Shown piece by piece: positions 32,684 through 44,198 of a stretch of DNA of 64,000 nucleotides. The stretch comes from Marinobacterium zhoushanense (GTDB lineage Bacteria > Pseudomonadota > Gammaproteobacteria > Pseudomonadales > Balneatricaceae): positions 310,017-374,016 of the forward strand of contig NZ_BMIJ01000004.1 in NCBI RefSeq assembly GCF_014641945.1, in the 5' to 3' direction. The notes below the pieces were generated by a model that saw only the letters and a list, made by a program, of their open reading frames with translations, was not told the DNA's origin and searched no databases. The position numbers and the translations under genes are program-made. Position 1 is the first letter of the stretch. Every line of letters starts with the position of its first letter.

Positions 32684-34825
32684 TTGAACCAACTATCCAA
32701 TCCCGTAGAAGTCATGGGCATCGATGCCGGCGGCACGATGACCGATACCTTCTTTGTCCGCGCCGATGGCGAATTCGTCGTCGGCAAGGCACAGAGTAAT
32801 GTCAACGAGTCCCAGGCGGTGCTCGAATCCAGTGCCGACGCCCTGTCACACTGGGGCCGTAGCGTCGAGGATGTGTTCCCTGAGATGGTCACCTGTGTGT
32901 TTTCCGGCACCGCGATGCTAAACCGCGTGGTGGGCCGCAAGGGGCTGCGTACCGGTCTGATCGTGAGCAAGGGGTTCGAGGATTTCCACCGCATGGGACG
33001 GGCGATCCAGAGCTACCTCGGCTACGCGTTCGAGGATCGCATCCATCTCAACACCCACCGCTACGATCAGCCGCTGGTGGAGATCAAGGACACCCGCGGC
33101 GTGACCGAGCGCATCGACTCCCGAGGCAATGTGGTGATCCCGGTACGCCTGCACGAGGCTCGCGAAGCCGCTCGCGAGCTGATTGAGCAGGGCTGCAAGG
33201 CGATTGTCATCAGCCTGCTCAGCTCCTACCTCAACGGCAAGCATGAGCGCGAAGTACGCGATGTCTGCAAAGAGGTCGCTCGCGAGATGGGCGTCGAGAT
33301 CCCGGTCTTCGCATCCGTCGACTACTATCCGGTTCGCAAAGAGAGCCACCGCACCAACACCACAGTATTGGAAGCCTATGCGGCCGAACCCTCACGCGCC
33401 ACACTGGGCACCATCAGCGACAGCATGAAAGAGGTGGGCGGCAAGTTCGACCTGCGCGTGATGGCCAGCCACGGCGGCACAATTAGTTGGAAAGCGAAGG
33501 AGCTGGCGCGCTCGCTGGTCTCCGGTCCGATCGGTGGCGTTATCGGCGCCAAGTTCCTCGGTGAGCGCCTCGGTTACGAGAACATCGCCTGCTCCGATAT
33601 CGGCGGCACCAGCTTCGACATGGCTCTGATCACCAAGAACAACTTCGCCATGCATCAGGATGGCGATATGGCACGACTGGTACTGTCGCTGCCGCTGGTT
33701 TCGATGGACACCATCGGCGCCGGTGCCGGCAGCTTCGTGCGTATCGACCCCTACACCAACTCGATCAAACTGGGCCCGGACAGCGCCGGTTACCGCGTCG
33801 GCACTTGCTGGCCCGACGGCGGCGTCGACACCGTATCGGTCACCGACTGCCACATCATCCTCGGCTACCTGAACCCGGACAACTTCCTCGGCGGCATCCT
33901 GAACCTGGATGTGGAGAGAGCCCGTCAGTCGATCAAGACTCAGGTAGCCGACCCGCTCGGCCTCTCGGTGGAAGACGCTGCGGCAGGCGTTATCGAACTG
34001 CTCGACCTGTCACTGCGCCAGCATCTGCGCGCCATGATCACCGGCAAGGGCTACAGCCCGCGTGATTTCGTCTGCTTTTCCTATGGTGGCGGCGGTCCGG
34101 TACACGCCTACGGCTATACCAAAGGCCTTGGCTTCAAGGAGACCATCGTCCCGGCCTGGGCGGCAGGTTTCTCCGCCTTCGGTTGCGCCACCGCCGACTT
34201 CGAATACCGCTACGACAAGAGTGTCGATATCGGCATCACCCACGAGTCCTCCGAAACCGAGGTACAAGCGGCAATCAACACGCTGCAGAGTGCCTGGAAC
34301 GAACTGCGTGAGAAGGTGCTGGAGGAGTTCCGCATAAACGGTTTCAGCGATGACGAGGTCACGCTGACACCGGGGTATCGCATGCAGTACCTGGGTCAGC
34401 TCAACGACCTGGAGATCGACTCACCGCTGGCGTCGGTTTCCAGCGCCGACAACTGGGACGATCTGATCAAGGCGTTCGACGACACCTACGCCCGCGTTTA
34501 CGCCAGTGCCGCACGCTCGCCGGAGCTTGGCTTCGGTATCACCGGCGCAATCCTGCGCGGTTCGGTGGAGACCAAGAAACCCAACATCCCGGAGGAGCCA
34601 GACGCCGGACCCAAGCCGGCACCGGAATCCTCTCTCGGTTCCCGCCCCTTCTACTACGAGAAGAAGTGGGTCGACGCCAAGCTCTACAAAATGGAGCTAC
34701 TCAAGCCCGGTAACGAGATCAAGGGACCGGCGGTCATCGAATCCGATGCAACCACCTTTGTCGTACCGCCCGGCTTCGAGACCTTCCTTGACGTCAACCG
34801 GCTATTCCACCTGATCGAGTGCTGA
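32684..34825 (+). CDS. acxA: Acetone carboxylase beta subunit
   Basis: Acetone carboxylase (alpha2 beta2 gamma2) converts acetone, bicarbonate and two ATP equivalents to acetoacetate. The 713-residue beta subunit belongs to the hydantoinase/oxoprolinase family: an N-terminal actin-like ATP-binding motif GIDAGGTMTDTFF, then GTAMLNRVVGRKGLRTGLI, ACSDIGGTSFDMAL and CFSYGGGGPVHAYGYTKGLG. The start is TTG with AGAGGA seven bases upstream; no nearby ATG fits. It is the first gene after the sigma-54 promoter. Confidence 0.95.
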   Translation: MNQLSNPVEVMGIDAGGTMTDTFFVRADGEFVVGKAQSNVNESQAVLESSADALSHWGRSVEDVFPEMVTCVFSGTAMLNRVVGRKGLRTGLIVSKGFEDFHRMGRAIQSYLGYAFEDRIHLNTHRYDQPLVEIKDTRGVTERIDSRGNVVIPVRLHEAREAARELIEQGCKAIVISLLSSYLNGKHEREVRDVCKEVAREMGVEIPVFASVDYYPVRKESHRTNTTVLEAYAAEPSRATLGTISDSMKEVGGKFDLRVMASHGGTISWKAKELARSLVSGPIGGVIGAKFLGERLGYENIACSDIGGTSFDMALITKNNFAMHQDGDMARLVLSLPLVSMDTIGAGAGSFVRIDPYTNSIKLGPDSAGYRVGTCWPDGGVDTVSVTDCHIILGYLNPDNFLGGILNLDVERARQSIKTQVADPLGLSVEDAAAGVIELLDLSLRQHLRAMITGKGYSPRDFVCFSYGGGGPVHAYGYTKGLGFKETIVPAWAAGFSAFGCATADFEYRYDKSVDIGITHESSETEVQAAINTLQSAWNELREKVLEEFRINGFSDDEVTLTPGYRMQYLGQLNDLEIDSPLASVSSADNWDDLIKAFDDTYARVYASAARSPELGFGITGAILRGSVETKKPNIPEEPDAGPKPAPESSLGSRPFYYEKKWVDAKLYKMELLKPGNEIKGPAVIESDATTFVVPPGFETFLDVNRLFHLIEC

Positions 34826-34869
34826 ACCCACTCAAGTCGACAACAACTATAAGAGACGAAGGTTTAACC

Positions 34870-37200
34870 ATGACAATCATGAAAAATATCACCGACGGCA
34901 GCGCCGTCGGGAGCCTGCTAAAAAGCGGCTTGTCACTGAACGACCACCGTAACCTGATCCTGCAGCGTACCAAGGAAACCGGCTTCTACGACGGTCGTGA
35001 GAACCTTGAGCTGAAGGAGTCCGACCCGATCGCCTACGAGCGTATCTTCTCCAAGCTCCGCGCCGGGCTGGTCAGCTCCCGTGAGGTGGCGAAGAAGATC
35101 GCCGCTTCACCGATCGTCGAGCAGGAAGGCGAACTCTGCTTCACCCTCTACAACGTGGCGGGCGACTGTATCGCCACCTCCACCGGGATCATCATCCACG
35201 TTGGCACAATGGGCGCCGCGATCAAGTACATGATCCAGAACAACTGGGAGGCCAACCCCGGCATCAACCCGGGCGACATGTTCACCAACAACGACTGCCA
35301 GATCGGTAACGTGCACCCCTGCGATATCGCCACCATCGTGCCGATCTTCCATGAAGACAAGCTGGTGGGTTGGGTCGGCGGCGTCACCCACGTTATCGAC
35401 GTCGGTGCCGTGGGCCCGGGCTCCATGTCCAACGGCCAGATCCAGCGCTTCGGCGACGGCGTGCAGATCACCTGCCGCAAGACCGGTGTCAACGACACGC
35501 CGCTGCGCGACTGGCTGCACGAGAGCCAGCGTAACGTGCGTACGCCGAAGTACTGGATCCTCGACGAAAAGACCCGTATCGCCGGCTGCCACATGATCCG
35601 CGACCTGGTCGAGGAGACCATCCGAGAAGAGGGAGTCGAGGCGTACGAACAGTTCGCCATGGAAGTGGTCGAGGATGGCCGTCGCGGCCTGACCAGCCGC
35701 ATCAAGTCGATGACCATTCCCGGCACCTACAAGACCGTGGCCTTCGTCGATGTGCCCTACGCCCACGAGGATGTTGCGGTACCCTCGCCGTTCGCCAAGG
35801 TCGACACCATCATGCACGCGCCGTGCGAAATCACGGTGAAGCCGGATGCCACCTGGCGCCTGGACTTCGAGGGCTGCAGCCGCTGGGGATGGCACACCTA
35901 CAACGCGAACCCGGTGGCGTTCACCAGCGGTATCTGGGTGATGATGACGCAGACCCTTGTGCCCACCGAGCGCATCAACGACGGTGCCCGCTACGCCACT
36001 GAGTTCCGCCTACCCAAGGGCACCTGGACCAACCCTGACGACCGCCGCACCGCCCACGCCGACGCCTGGCACTTCCTGGTCTCTTCATGGAGTTCGCTGT
36101 GGCGCGGTATCAGCCGCTCCTACTTCGGCCGCGGTTATCTGGAGGAGGTCAACGCCGGTAACTCCAATCCCTGTAACTGGCTGCAGGGTGGCGGTATCAA
36201 CCAGGAGGGTGAGATCCACGCCGTCAACAGCTTCGAGACCGCGGCCTGCGGTACCGGTGCCTGTGCGGTCAAGGATGGTCTGAACCACGCTGCCGCAATC
36301 TGGAACCCGGAAGGCGATATGGGCGATATCGAGATCTGGGAACTGGCGGAACCGCTGCTCTACATGGGCCGCACCATCAAGACCAACTCCGGCGGGTACG
36401 GCAAATACCGCGGCGGCCTGGGCTTCGAAACCCTGCGTATGGTCTGGGGCTCAGCCGACTGGACCATGTTCTTCATGGGCAACGGCTACATGAACAGCGA
36501 CTGGGGCCTGATGGGGGGCTACCCGTCCGCCACAGGCTACCGCTTCGAAGCACACGATACCGAGCTGCTGGACCGTATCAAGGAGGGGATGTCCCTGCCC
36601 CAGGGCAAGGATCTGAACCCGGACCTGCCGGAACTCGAAAAGCACATAAGCCCGAACGCCAAGGTCAAACGCGACAAGCAGTGCATCACCACCGAGGCGA
36701 TCTTCGAGAACGGCGATCTCTACCTCAACTACCTGCGCGGAGGCCCCGGCTTCGGCGACCCGCTGGATCGCGATCCGGAAGCGGTCGAGGAGGATCTGAA
36801 CCAGAACTTCCTGCTGCCCGGTTATGCCGAGAAGGTGTACGGCGTGGTGATCATGCGTGACGAGGAGGGTCATTGGGAGGTCGATCTCAAAGAGACCGAG
36901 ATCCGCCGCCAGGTGATCCGCCAGGCACGTGTCGCCGCTGGCGTACCGGTACGCGAATGGATGGAACAGGAGCGGGAGAGGATCCTCGATCAACAGGCGT
37001 CCGTGCAGGTGAAGCAGATGTTCGCCTCCAGCTTCGCCCTGTCACCGAAATTCCTTGCCGAGTTCAAGAGCTTCTGGGATCTGCCGGAGCATTGGCAGTT
37101 GCTGGAGGAGAGTTTGGGTATCCCGATGTTCGGTGCCAAGCACCATATGGACCTCAGCGAACTACCCGACGTCCATCCGGTGATCATGACCGAACAGTAA
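34870..37200 (+). CDS. acxB: Acetone carboxylase alpha subunit
   Basis: The 776-residue product equals the length I recall for the Xanthobacter alpha subunit and shares long stretches with it (SPIVEQEGELCFTLYN, GTMGAAIKYMI, IGNVHPCDI, RGGPGFGDPLDR). The alpha subunit houses the manganese-containing carboxylation site. The ATG at 34870 has GAAGG upstream and gives the family N-terminus. It lies 44 bp after acxA and 78 bp before acxC, with a GC-only hairpin in the latter gap. Confidence 0.96.
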   Translation: MTIMKNITDGSAVGSLLKSGLSLNDHRNLILQRTKETGFYDGRENLELKESDPIAYERIFSKLRAGLVSSREVAKKIAASPIVEQEGELCFTLYNVAGDCIATSTGIIIHVGTMGAAIKYMIQNNWEANPGINPGDMFTNNDCQIGNVHPCDIATIVPIFHEDKLVGWVGGVTHVIDVGAVGPGSMSNGQIQRFGDGVQITCRKTGVNDTPLRDWLHESQRNVRTPKYWILDEKTRIAGCHMIRDLVEETIREEGVEAYEQFAMEVVEDGRRGLTSRIKSMTIPGTYKTVAFVDVPYAHEDVAVPSPFAKVDTIMHAPCEITVKPDATWRLDFEGCSRWGWHTYNANPVAFTSGIWVMMTQTLVPTERINDGARYATEFRLPKGTWTNPDDRRTAHADAWHFLVSSWSSLWRGISRSYFGRGYLEEVNAGNSNPCNWLQGGGINQEGEIHAVNSFETAACGTGACAVKDGLNHAAAIWNPEGDMGDIEIWELAEPLLYMGRTIKTNSGGYGKYRGGLGFETLRMVWGSADWTMFFMGNGYMNSDWGLMGGYPSATGYRFEAHDTELLDRIKEGMSLPQGKDLNPDLPELEKHISPNAKVKRDKQCITTEAIFENGDLYLNYLRGGPGFGDPLDRDPEAVEEDLNQNFLLPGYAEKVYGVVIMRDEEGHWEVDLKETEIRRQVIRQARVAAGVPVREWMEQERERILDQQASVQVKQMFASSFALSPKFLAEFKSFWDLPEHWQLLEESLGIPMFGAKHHMDLSELPDVHPVIMTEQ

Positions 37201-37225
37201 GGCTCGGTCGCGTTGATGCACCGCC

Positions 37226-37245
37226 GGGGCCGAACCGCCGGCCCC
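37226..37245 (+). repeat. GC-only hairpin between acxB and acxC
   Basis: GGGGCCG and CGGCCCC form a 7-bp stem with a 6-base loop. There is no T run, so it is unlikely to terminate; it might stabilise the upstream mRNA or mark a processing point. Confidence 0.4.
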
Positions 37246-37278
37246 ACCATCCAACGAATAATAAGATGAGTAACGAAG

Positions 37279-37776
37279 ATGACTACCTATACCAAGAAGC
37301 AGGTCAAAGACCTGGTAAGCGGCGAACTGGACTGGGACTCGCTGCACCAGATGCTATCGATGCCAAAGGACAAGGAGCGCTACGGCCAGTATATCGAGGT
37401 GCTGCAGGAGCAGGTGTCCTGGAACGACCGCATCCTGCTGCCGCTGGGGCCGCACCTCTACATCGTCGAGAGCAAGGACAAGTCGCTGATCACCAAGTGC
37501 AGCTGCGGCCACGATTTTGGCGATTACCGCCAGAACTGGAAATTGAATGCGCTGGTGTACGTCCGCGACAGCGAAGAGAAGATGAACCAGGTCTACCCGA
37601 AACTGATGGCCCCGCATACCGACTGGCAGGTGTACCGCGAGTACTACTGCCCCACCTGCGGCACCATGCACGATGTCGAAGCGCCGACTCCCTGGTATCC
37701 GGTGATCCACGACTTCCAGCCAGACCTGAAGGCGTTCTTCGACTGGCTGGATATGCCGGCACCGGTCAACGCTTAA
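37279..37776 (+). CDS. acxC: Acetone carboxylase gamma subunit
   Basis: The 165-residue gamma subunit completes the alpha2 beta2 gamma2 complex and carries a zinc-binding site: CSCGH (about residues 75-79) and CPTCGTMHD (about 120-128). The length and the motif DWQVYREYYCPTCG fit the family. An ACGAAG sequence precedes the ATG. It is the last acx structural gene and is followed by a strong hairpin. Confidence 0.95.
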   Translation: MTTYTKKQVKDLVSGELDWDSLHQMLSMPKDKERYGQYIEVLQEQVSWNDRILLPLGPHLYIVESKDKSLITKCSCGHDFGDYRQNWKLNALVYVRDSEEKMNQVYPKLMAPHTDWQVYREYYCPTCGTMHDVEAPTPWYPVIHDFQPDLKAFFDWLDMPAPVNA

Positions 37777-37796
37777 TGTCGTCGCAGCTGTAGTCG

Positions 37797-37836
37797 AAAG
37801 AACGGATCCCGACGTTCCCCCGGGACCCGTTCTTTA
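37797..37836 (+). terminator. Terminator-like hairpin after acxC
   Basis: AAAGAACGG pairs CCGTTCTTT, then one mismatch, then TCCCG pairs CGGGA around a 9-base loop. The T residues are mostly in the stem, as in bidirectional terminators. It separates acxC from the SecB homologue. Confidence 0.7.
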
Positions 37837-37880
37837 CTCAGCGCACGCCCCGCCCGCACCTAATCCGAAAGGAGCCCCCT

Positions 37881-38324
37881 ATGAGCGAACTCAACAACAA
37901 AGCCGAACCGCACTTTTCGATGCAGAAGATCTACCTGAAAGGCACCGCGTTCGAATCGCCCCATTCCGCAGCGGTGTTCAGCCAGGACTGGAAGCCCCGA
38001 ACCACTCTGGAGTTGGATGTTCAGTATGAAGAGGTGGACAGTGGACGCTACGAGGTGGTGTTAACCGTCAGCCTCACCGCACGCAACGCCGAGCAACTGG
38101 CATTCACGCTGGAGGTGGAGCAGGCGGCCCTGTTTCTGATCCAAGGTTTTCCCGAAGACCAGCTACAGCAGGCGCTGGGCGCCGCCTGTCCCAGCGTCAT
38201 GTTTCCCTATCTGCGTGAGAACGTGGATCACCTGCTGGTCAAGGGCGGCTATCCCGCACTGACGCTGGCACCGGTCAACTTCGACGCTATGTACCGAGAG
38301 CAGCGCTCGAGCTCAGCCGCTTAA
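37881..38324 (+). CDS. secB: SecB-family protein-export chaperone adjacent to acxABC
   Basis: SecB is a tetrameric cytoplasmic chaperone that keeps precursors unfolded and hands them to SecA. The 147-residue protein has SecB family stretches: MQKIYLKGTAFESPHSAAVF, VFSQDWKP, YEVVLTVSLTA, ACPSVMFPYLRENVDHLLVKGGYPALTLAPVNFDAMY. E. coli SecB has 155 residues and normally lies beside grxC/gpsA; here it follows acetone carboxylase. It could be a second, dedicated copy, or the only one. An AGGAG site precedes the ATG. The gene end overlaps the convergent eamA gene by four bases. Confidence 0.9.
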   Translation: MSELNNKAEPHFSMQKIYLKGTAFESPHSAAVFSQDWKPRTTLELDVQYEEVDSGRYEVVLTVSLTARNAEQLAFTLEVEQAALFLIQGFPEDQLQQALGAACPSVMFPYLRENVDHLLVKGGYPALTLAPVNFDAMYREQRSSSAA

Positions 38325-39223
38325 ATCGATTCCGCTTTCAGCCGCCTGCGTAGACGCAGGCGGTCGCCAAAGACATTGATCATCAGCCCGAACAGGATCA
38401 AAGCAATGCCGGCCAGTTGAATCAGGCTCAACCCCTCGTCCAATATCAGCCAGGCGGTGACCAGGCCGACCACCGGCACCACCAGTGTCAGCGGCGCCAC
38501 GGTGGAGGCCGGGTAGTGGCGCATCAGAAAGGCCCAACTGCCGTAACCGAACAACGTGGCCACCATCGCCAGGTAGAGCAGCGAACCCACCGACTTAAGC
38601 CCCATCTGGTCCAGGCTGCTCAAGATCAGCTCCGGGCCCTCAAGCCAGAGCGAGAGCAATAGAAAGGGTATCGGCGGCACCAGCGCACCCCAGACCACCA
38701 AGCTCATCAGGTTCACCCCGCCCAGCTGTCCGATCCGGCGATTGACGATATTGCCGAGGCCCCAGCTGGCGGCAGCCGCGATGGTCAGCAGAAAACCGGC
38801 CAGCGTCATTTCGTCAGCCGGCGTTTTCGTGGCCAGCAGGGTCAAACCGGATGAGGCTACCATCAACGACAGCAACTGCGGCAGGTGCCAGCGCTCGCCG
38901 AGCAGTACCAGGGCGAAGATCATGGTGAACAGCATCTGCGACTGCAGCACCAGCGAGGCCAGCCCGGCAGGCATGCCCAGGTACATGGCACTGAACAGCA
39001 GCGCGAACTGACCCAGGCTGATCGTCGCGCCATAAGCCAGCAGCCACTTCAGCGGCAGCTTCGGTGGCTTGACGAACAGTGCAGCGGGGAATGCCACCAG
39101 AGCAAAACGTAGCGCACCAAGCAGCATCGGCGGCAGCTCATCGAGACCGAAGCGGATGACGACAAAATTAACGCCCCAGCCCAGCACAATCAGCAGTGCC
39201 AGCCCCCAGTGTTTCAGGCTCAA
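38321..39223 (-). CDS. eamA: EamA-family exporter (DMT superfamily)
   Basis: The 300-residue membrane protein matches E. coli EamA (YdeD), an exporter of O-acetylserine and cysteine: GVNFVVIRFGLDELPPMLLGALRFALVAFPAALFV, AMYLGMPAGLASLVLQSQMLFT, and LVVPVVGLVTAWLILDEGLSLIQLAG. Ten hydrophobic segments in two EamA repeats are expected. The start is TTG with GGGAG seven bases upstream; no earlier ATG exists. The SutR-like regulator gene lies upstream on the same strand. Confidence 0.9.
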   Translation of the reverse strand: MSLKHWGLALLIVLGWGVNFVVIRFGLDELPPMLLGALRFALVAFPAALFVKPPKLPLKWLLAYGATISLGQFALLFSAMYLGMPAGLASLVLQSQMLFTMIFALVLLGERWHLPQLLSLMVASSGLTLLATKTPADEMTLAGFLLTIAAAASWGLGNIVNRRIGQLGGVNLMSLVVWGALVPPIPFLLLSLWLEGPELILSSLDQMGLKSVGSLLYLAMVATLFGYGSWAFLMRHYPASTVAPLTLVVPVVGLVTAWLILDEGLSLIQLAGIALILFGLMINVFGDRLRLRRRLKAESI

Positions 39224-39269
39224 TTGAATACTCCCTGTAAAAGAGGATCGCTGCCGCAGCGGGCGGCTG

Positions 39270-39836
39270 TCATTTCCGCTGCTGAGGATAATGAATCAGG
39301 TTATGAAATACAGCCGGCGATTGTGTCAGGTTGCGATAGCCATGGGCTCTGTCTGCGACAAAGCGCACCGCGTCGCCCTCGCGCATCCTCTGCCACTGAC
39401 CATCGATCAACACCTCCATCTGCCCCCGGATGACGATCACATGCTCGGTCACCCCCTTGGCATGCGGCTCTGAGTTCCGCTCGTAACCGGGCGGCAGGGT
39501 CAGTTCGAACAGCTCGAAACCGAAGGCTGCATCGTAGGGAAAAAGCGAAGCCACCAGCATCAGGTCTTGCGTCGGCTGATGCCGCAAGCGTTCGGCCTGA
39601 CGTAGCTCGCCGCCCGCGCCGGCGATAAGCGGATCGGTAAACTCCGACAACGCGACATCGAAGCCGGTGGCGATCTTCCACAGCGTGGCGAGTGTCGGAC
39701 TCGACTCTCCCCGCTCGATCTGCCCCAGCATCGCCTTGCTGACCCCTGTTTCCTGGGCGGTCTGTTCCAGACTCCAGCCCCTTGCCCGGCGCTTCGCTTT
39801 CAGTGCCTGTACAAGGTACTCGTTGGGATCCTGCAT
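39270..39836 (-). CDS. sutR: XRE-cupin regulator, SutR (YdcN)-like
   Basis: The 188-residue protein has an XRE HTH (ARGWSLEQTAQETGVSKAMLGQIERGESSPTLATLWKIA, residues about 18-55) and a C-terminal cupin (ERNSEPHAKGVTEHVIVIRGQMEVLIDGQWQRMREGDAVRFVADRAHGYRN). E. coli SutR (YdcN, 178 residues) regulates sulfur-utilisation genes and is beside ydcO, the same arrangement as here. The ATG at 39836 has a GGAGAG site; a longer frame upstream crosses the operator and is rejected. Confidence 0.88.
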   Translation of the reverse strand: MQDPNEYLVQALKAKRRARGWSLEQTAQETGVSKAMLGQIERGESSPTLATLWKIATGFDVALSEFTDPLIAGAGGELRQAERLRHQPTQDLMLVASLFPYDAAFGFELFELTLPPGYERNSEPHAKGVTEHVIVIRGQMEVLIDGQWQRMREGDAVRFVADRAHGYRNLTQSPAVFHNLIHYPQQRK

Positions 39837-39865
39837 GATCTCTCCACGGATGCAAAAAACTGTTT

Positions 39866-39918
39866 GTACGTTATAGCGCACAAGGGTATGGTAACTCAAC
39901 ATGTGCGTTATAACGTCC
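39866..39918. promoter_or_regulatory. Paired operator between the SutR-like gene and benE
   Basis: GTACGTTATAGCGCACA (39866-39882) and TGTGCGTTATAACGTCC (39902-39918) are inverted copies matching at 15 of 17 bases, with centres 36 bp apart. Each has its own near-palindromic core (ACGTTATAACGT type). They lie in the divergent promoter region and are likely sites of the XRE-cupin regulator. Confidence 0.7.
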
Positions 39919-39950
39919 GCAGCGCAAAGACTGGCTGACAAGGAGGAAAC

Positions 39951-41147
39951 ATGAAGTGCCTGTTCAATCTATCGCATATCTCAGCAGGCTTTGTCGCCGT
40001 GCTGGTGGGCTACACCAGCTCTGCGGTGATCATCTTTCAGGCAGCCGCTTCTGCCGGTGCGGGTCCTGCCGAGATCAGCTCCTGGCTCTGGGCGCTGGGC
40101 ATCGGCATGGCGCTGACCAGTATCGGATTATCGCTGCGCTACAAAACACCGGTGCTGACCGCCTGGTCCACACCCGGTGCCGCCCTGCTGGTCACCGGCC
40201 TGTCCGGGCTAAGCCTGAACGAGGCGGTGGGCGTGTTCCTGTTCAGCTCAGCATTGATCACCCTTTGCGGTATCACCGGCTGGTTCGAGCGACTGATGCG
40301 CCATATTCCCTCACCGCTGGCGGCGGCCATGCTGGCCGGGGTGCTGCTGCAGTTCGGTCTGCAGCTGTTCGGTGCCCTGCAACATCAGCTGCTGCTGGTG
40401 GCCGCCATGCTGGTTTGCTATCTGGTAGTCCGCCAGTTGCTGCCCCGTTATGTGATACCGGTCACACTGCTGATCGGATTGCTCATTGCCACCGGACAGG
40501 GGCTACTGCAGGTTGAGGTACTGAGCTGGCAGTTGGCCAGACCGGTCTGGGTCATGCCCGAGTTTTCCATCACGGCGTTGATCGGCGTCGGCATTCCACT
40601 GTTTATCGTCACCATGGCCTCTCAAAATATACCGGGGTTGGCGGTGTTGCGTGCCAATGGCTACGACACCCCCGCCTCACCGCTAATCACCGGTACCGGA
40701 CTGACCGGACTGCTCTTGGCCCCCTTTGGCGGTTTTGCCTTCAACCTGGCGGCGATAACGGCAGCTATCTGCATGGGGCGTGAGGCCGATCCGGACCCGG
40801 CGCGGCGCTATATGGCCACGGTTTGGGCGGGCTTTTTCTACCTGTTGACCGGGCTCTTCGGTGCCACGGTCGCGGCACTGTTTGCCGCCTTTCCCGCCGA
40901 ACTGGTGATGGCGATCGCGGGGCTTGCCCTGCTCGGCACTATCGGTAACAGTCTGGGCGCGGCGCTACATGATAGCGACAGTCGCGAAGCCGCGCTGATT
41001 ACCTTCTTGGTCACCGCTTCAGGTATTACGTTGGCCGGAGTGGGAAGTGCGTTCTGGGGTTTGGCTGCGGGCCTGCTCGGGTACCACTTACCGAAACTGA
41101 TAACCACTGTGCGCAGCGCTGGGTTGTCGGCAAGATCAGAACCCTGA
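39951..41147 (+). CDS. benE: BenE/YdcO-family transporter
   Basis: The 398-residue membrane protein belongs to the BenE family of benzoate/H+ symporters and relatives. The family-like stretches are LSHISAGFVAVLVGYTSSAVIIFQAA, WSTPGAALL, and PFGGFAFNLAAITAAICMGREADPDPARRY. It has about 12 hydrophobic segments. E. coli ydcO, next to sutR, is the closest arrangement; its substrate is unproven, so benzoate is only an analogy. It has a perfect AGGAGG site. No aromatic degradation genes are nearby. Confidence 0.88.
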   Translation: MKCLFNLSHISAGFVAVLVGYTSSAVIIFQAAASAGAGPAEISSWLWALGIGMALTSIGLSLRYKTPVLTAWSTPGAALLVTGLSGLSLNEAVGVFLFSSALITLCGITGWFERLMRHIPSPLAAAMLAGVLLQFGLQLFGALQHQLLLVAAMLVCYLVVRQLLPRYVIPVTLLIGLLIATGQGLLQVEVLSWQLARPVWVMPEFSITALIGVGIPLFIVTMASQNIPGLAVLRANGYDTPASPLITGTGLTGLLLAPFGGFAFNLAAITAAICMGREADPDPARRYMATVWAGFFYLLTGLFGATVAALFAAFPAELVMAIAGLALLGTIGNSLGAALHDSDSREAALITFLVTASGITLAGVGSAFWGLAAGLLGYHLPKLITTVRSAGLSARSEP

Positions 41148-41152
41148 GTGCA

Positions 41153-41180
41153 GAAAAATGGCGCCTGTAGCAGGCGCCAT
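41153..41180 (-). terminator. katG terminator (minus strand)
   Basis: ATGGCGCCTG and CAGGCGCCAT form a perfect 10-bp stem with a 3-base loop. On the minus strand it is followed by TTTTC, so it ends katG transcription; no T run follows on the plus strand. Confidence 0.88.
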
Positions 41181-41203
41181 ATCCTAGCGAGCCAGAGTTG
41201 CGC

Positions 41204-43576
<2,373 letters not shown>

Positions 43577-43628
43577 TTGAAGCAGACTGGAGCCCTGAAC
43601 ATCGCCATCAGCAGTGAGTATTCCGAAC

Positions 43629-44189
43629 ATGAGTGGAGTTAACCTGACAGATCTGAGCCACGGACTCGAGCAACAGGAGCAGGGCATTCCACCGCTTGAG
43701 CGATGGAATCCAGACTTTTGCGGCGATATCGATATGCGTATCGCACGCGATGGAACCTGGTACCACGAGGGCACACCGATCGGCCGCAAAGCGATGGTGA
43801 AGATGTTTTCACGTATTCTCTGGCAAGAAAACGGCAGCTATTTCCTGAAGACACCGGTCGAGAAAGTGGGTATCCAGGTCGATGACCTGCCGTTCCTGCT
43901 TATCGATCTGGAGGTTATCAAAGGCGAGCAGGGAGTTGAGCTCCACTTTACCAGCAGCACGGATGACCATATCGTGGCGGGACCCGAGCACCCCTTGCGC
44001 ATGACGGAGAATAGCGAGACCGGCGAACCCGAACCAGCCTTGGCGGTGCGTTTCGGCATGAGCGGACGGATCAATCGCAATGTGTTCTACCAGTTGGTGG
44101 AGCTGGCCCACACCGAACCCTGCGCCGATGGTGGCGAAGAGTTGGTGGTGTATAGCCAGGGCGAGCGCTACTCGCTGGGCCGGATATAA
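43629..44189 (+). CDS. DUF1285 domain protein
   Basis: The 186-residue protein matches DUF1285: PPLERWNPDFCGDIDMRIARDGTWYHEGTPIGRKAMVKMFSRILWQENGSYFLKTPVEKVGIQVDDLPFLL is the recognisable core. Function is unknown; no signal peptide is present. The start is ATG at 43629; a GTG at 43614 is in frame. It is divergent from katG and may share the OxyR-type site. Confidence 0.85.
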   Translation: MSGVNLTDLSHGLEQQEQGIPPLERWNPDFCGDIDMRIARDGTWYHEGTPIGRKAMVKMFSRILWQENGSYFLKTPVEKVGIQVDDLPFLLIDLEVIKGEQGVELHFTSSTDDHIVAGPEHPLRMTENSETGEPEPALAVRFGMSGRINRNVFYQLVELAHTEPCADGGEELVVYSQGERYSLGRI

Positions 44190-44198
44190 CCGCCGTCG

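Noticed and set aside
36873..37793. 306-codon open frame across the acxB-acxC junction
   Set aside because: It is in another frame over two certain genes; composition (Arg, Pro, Gly rich) is typical of a shadow.
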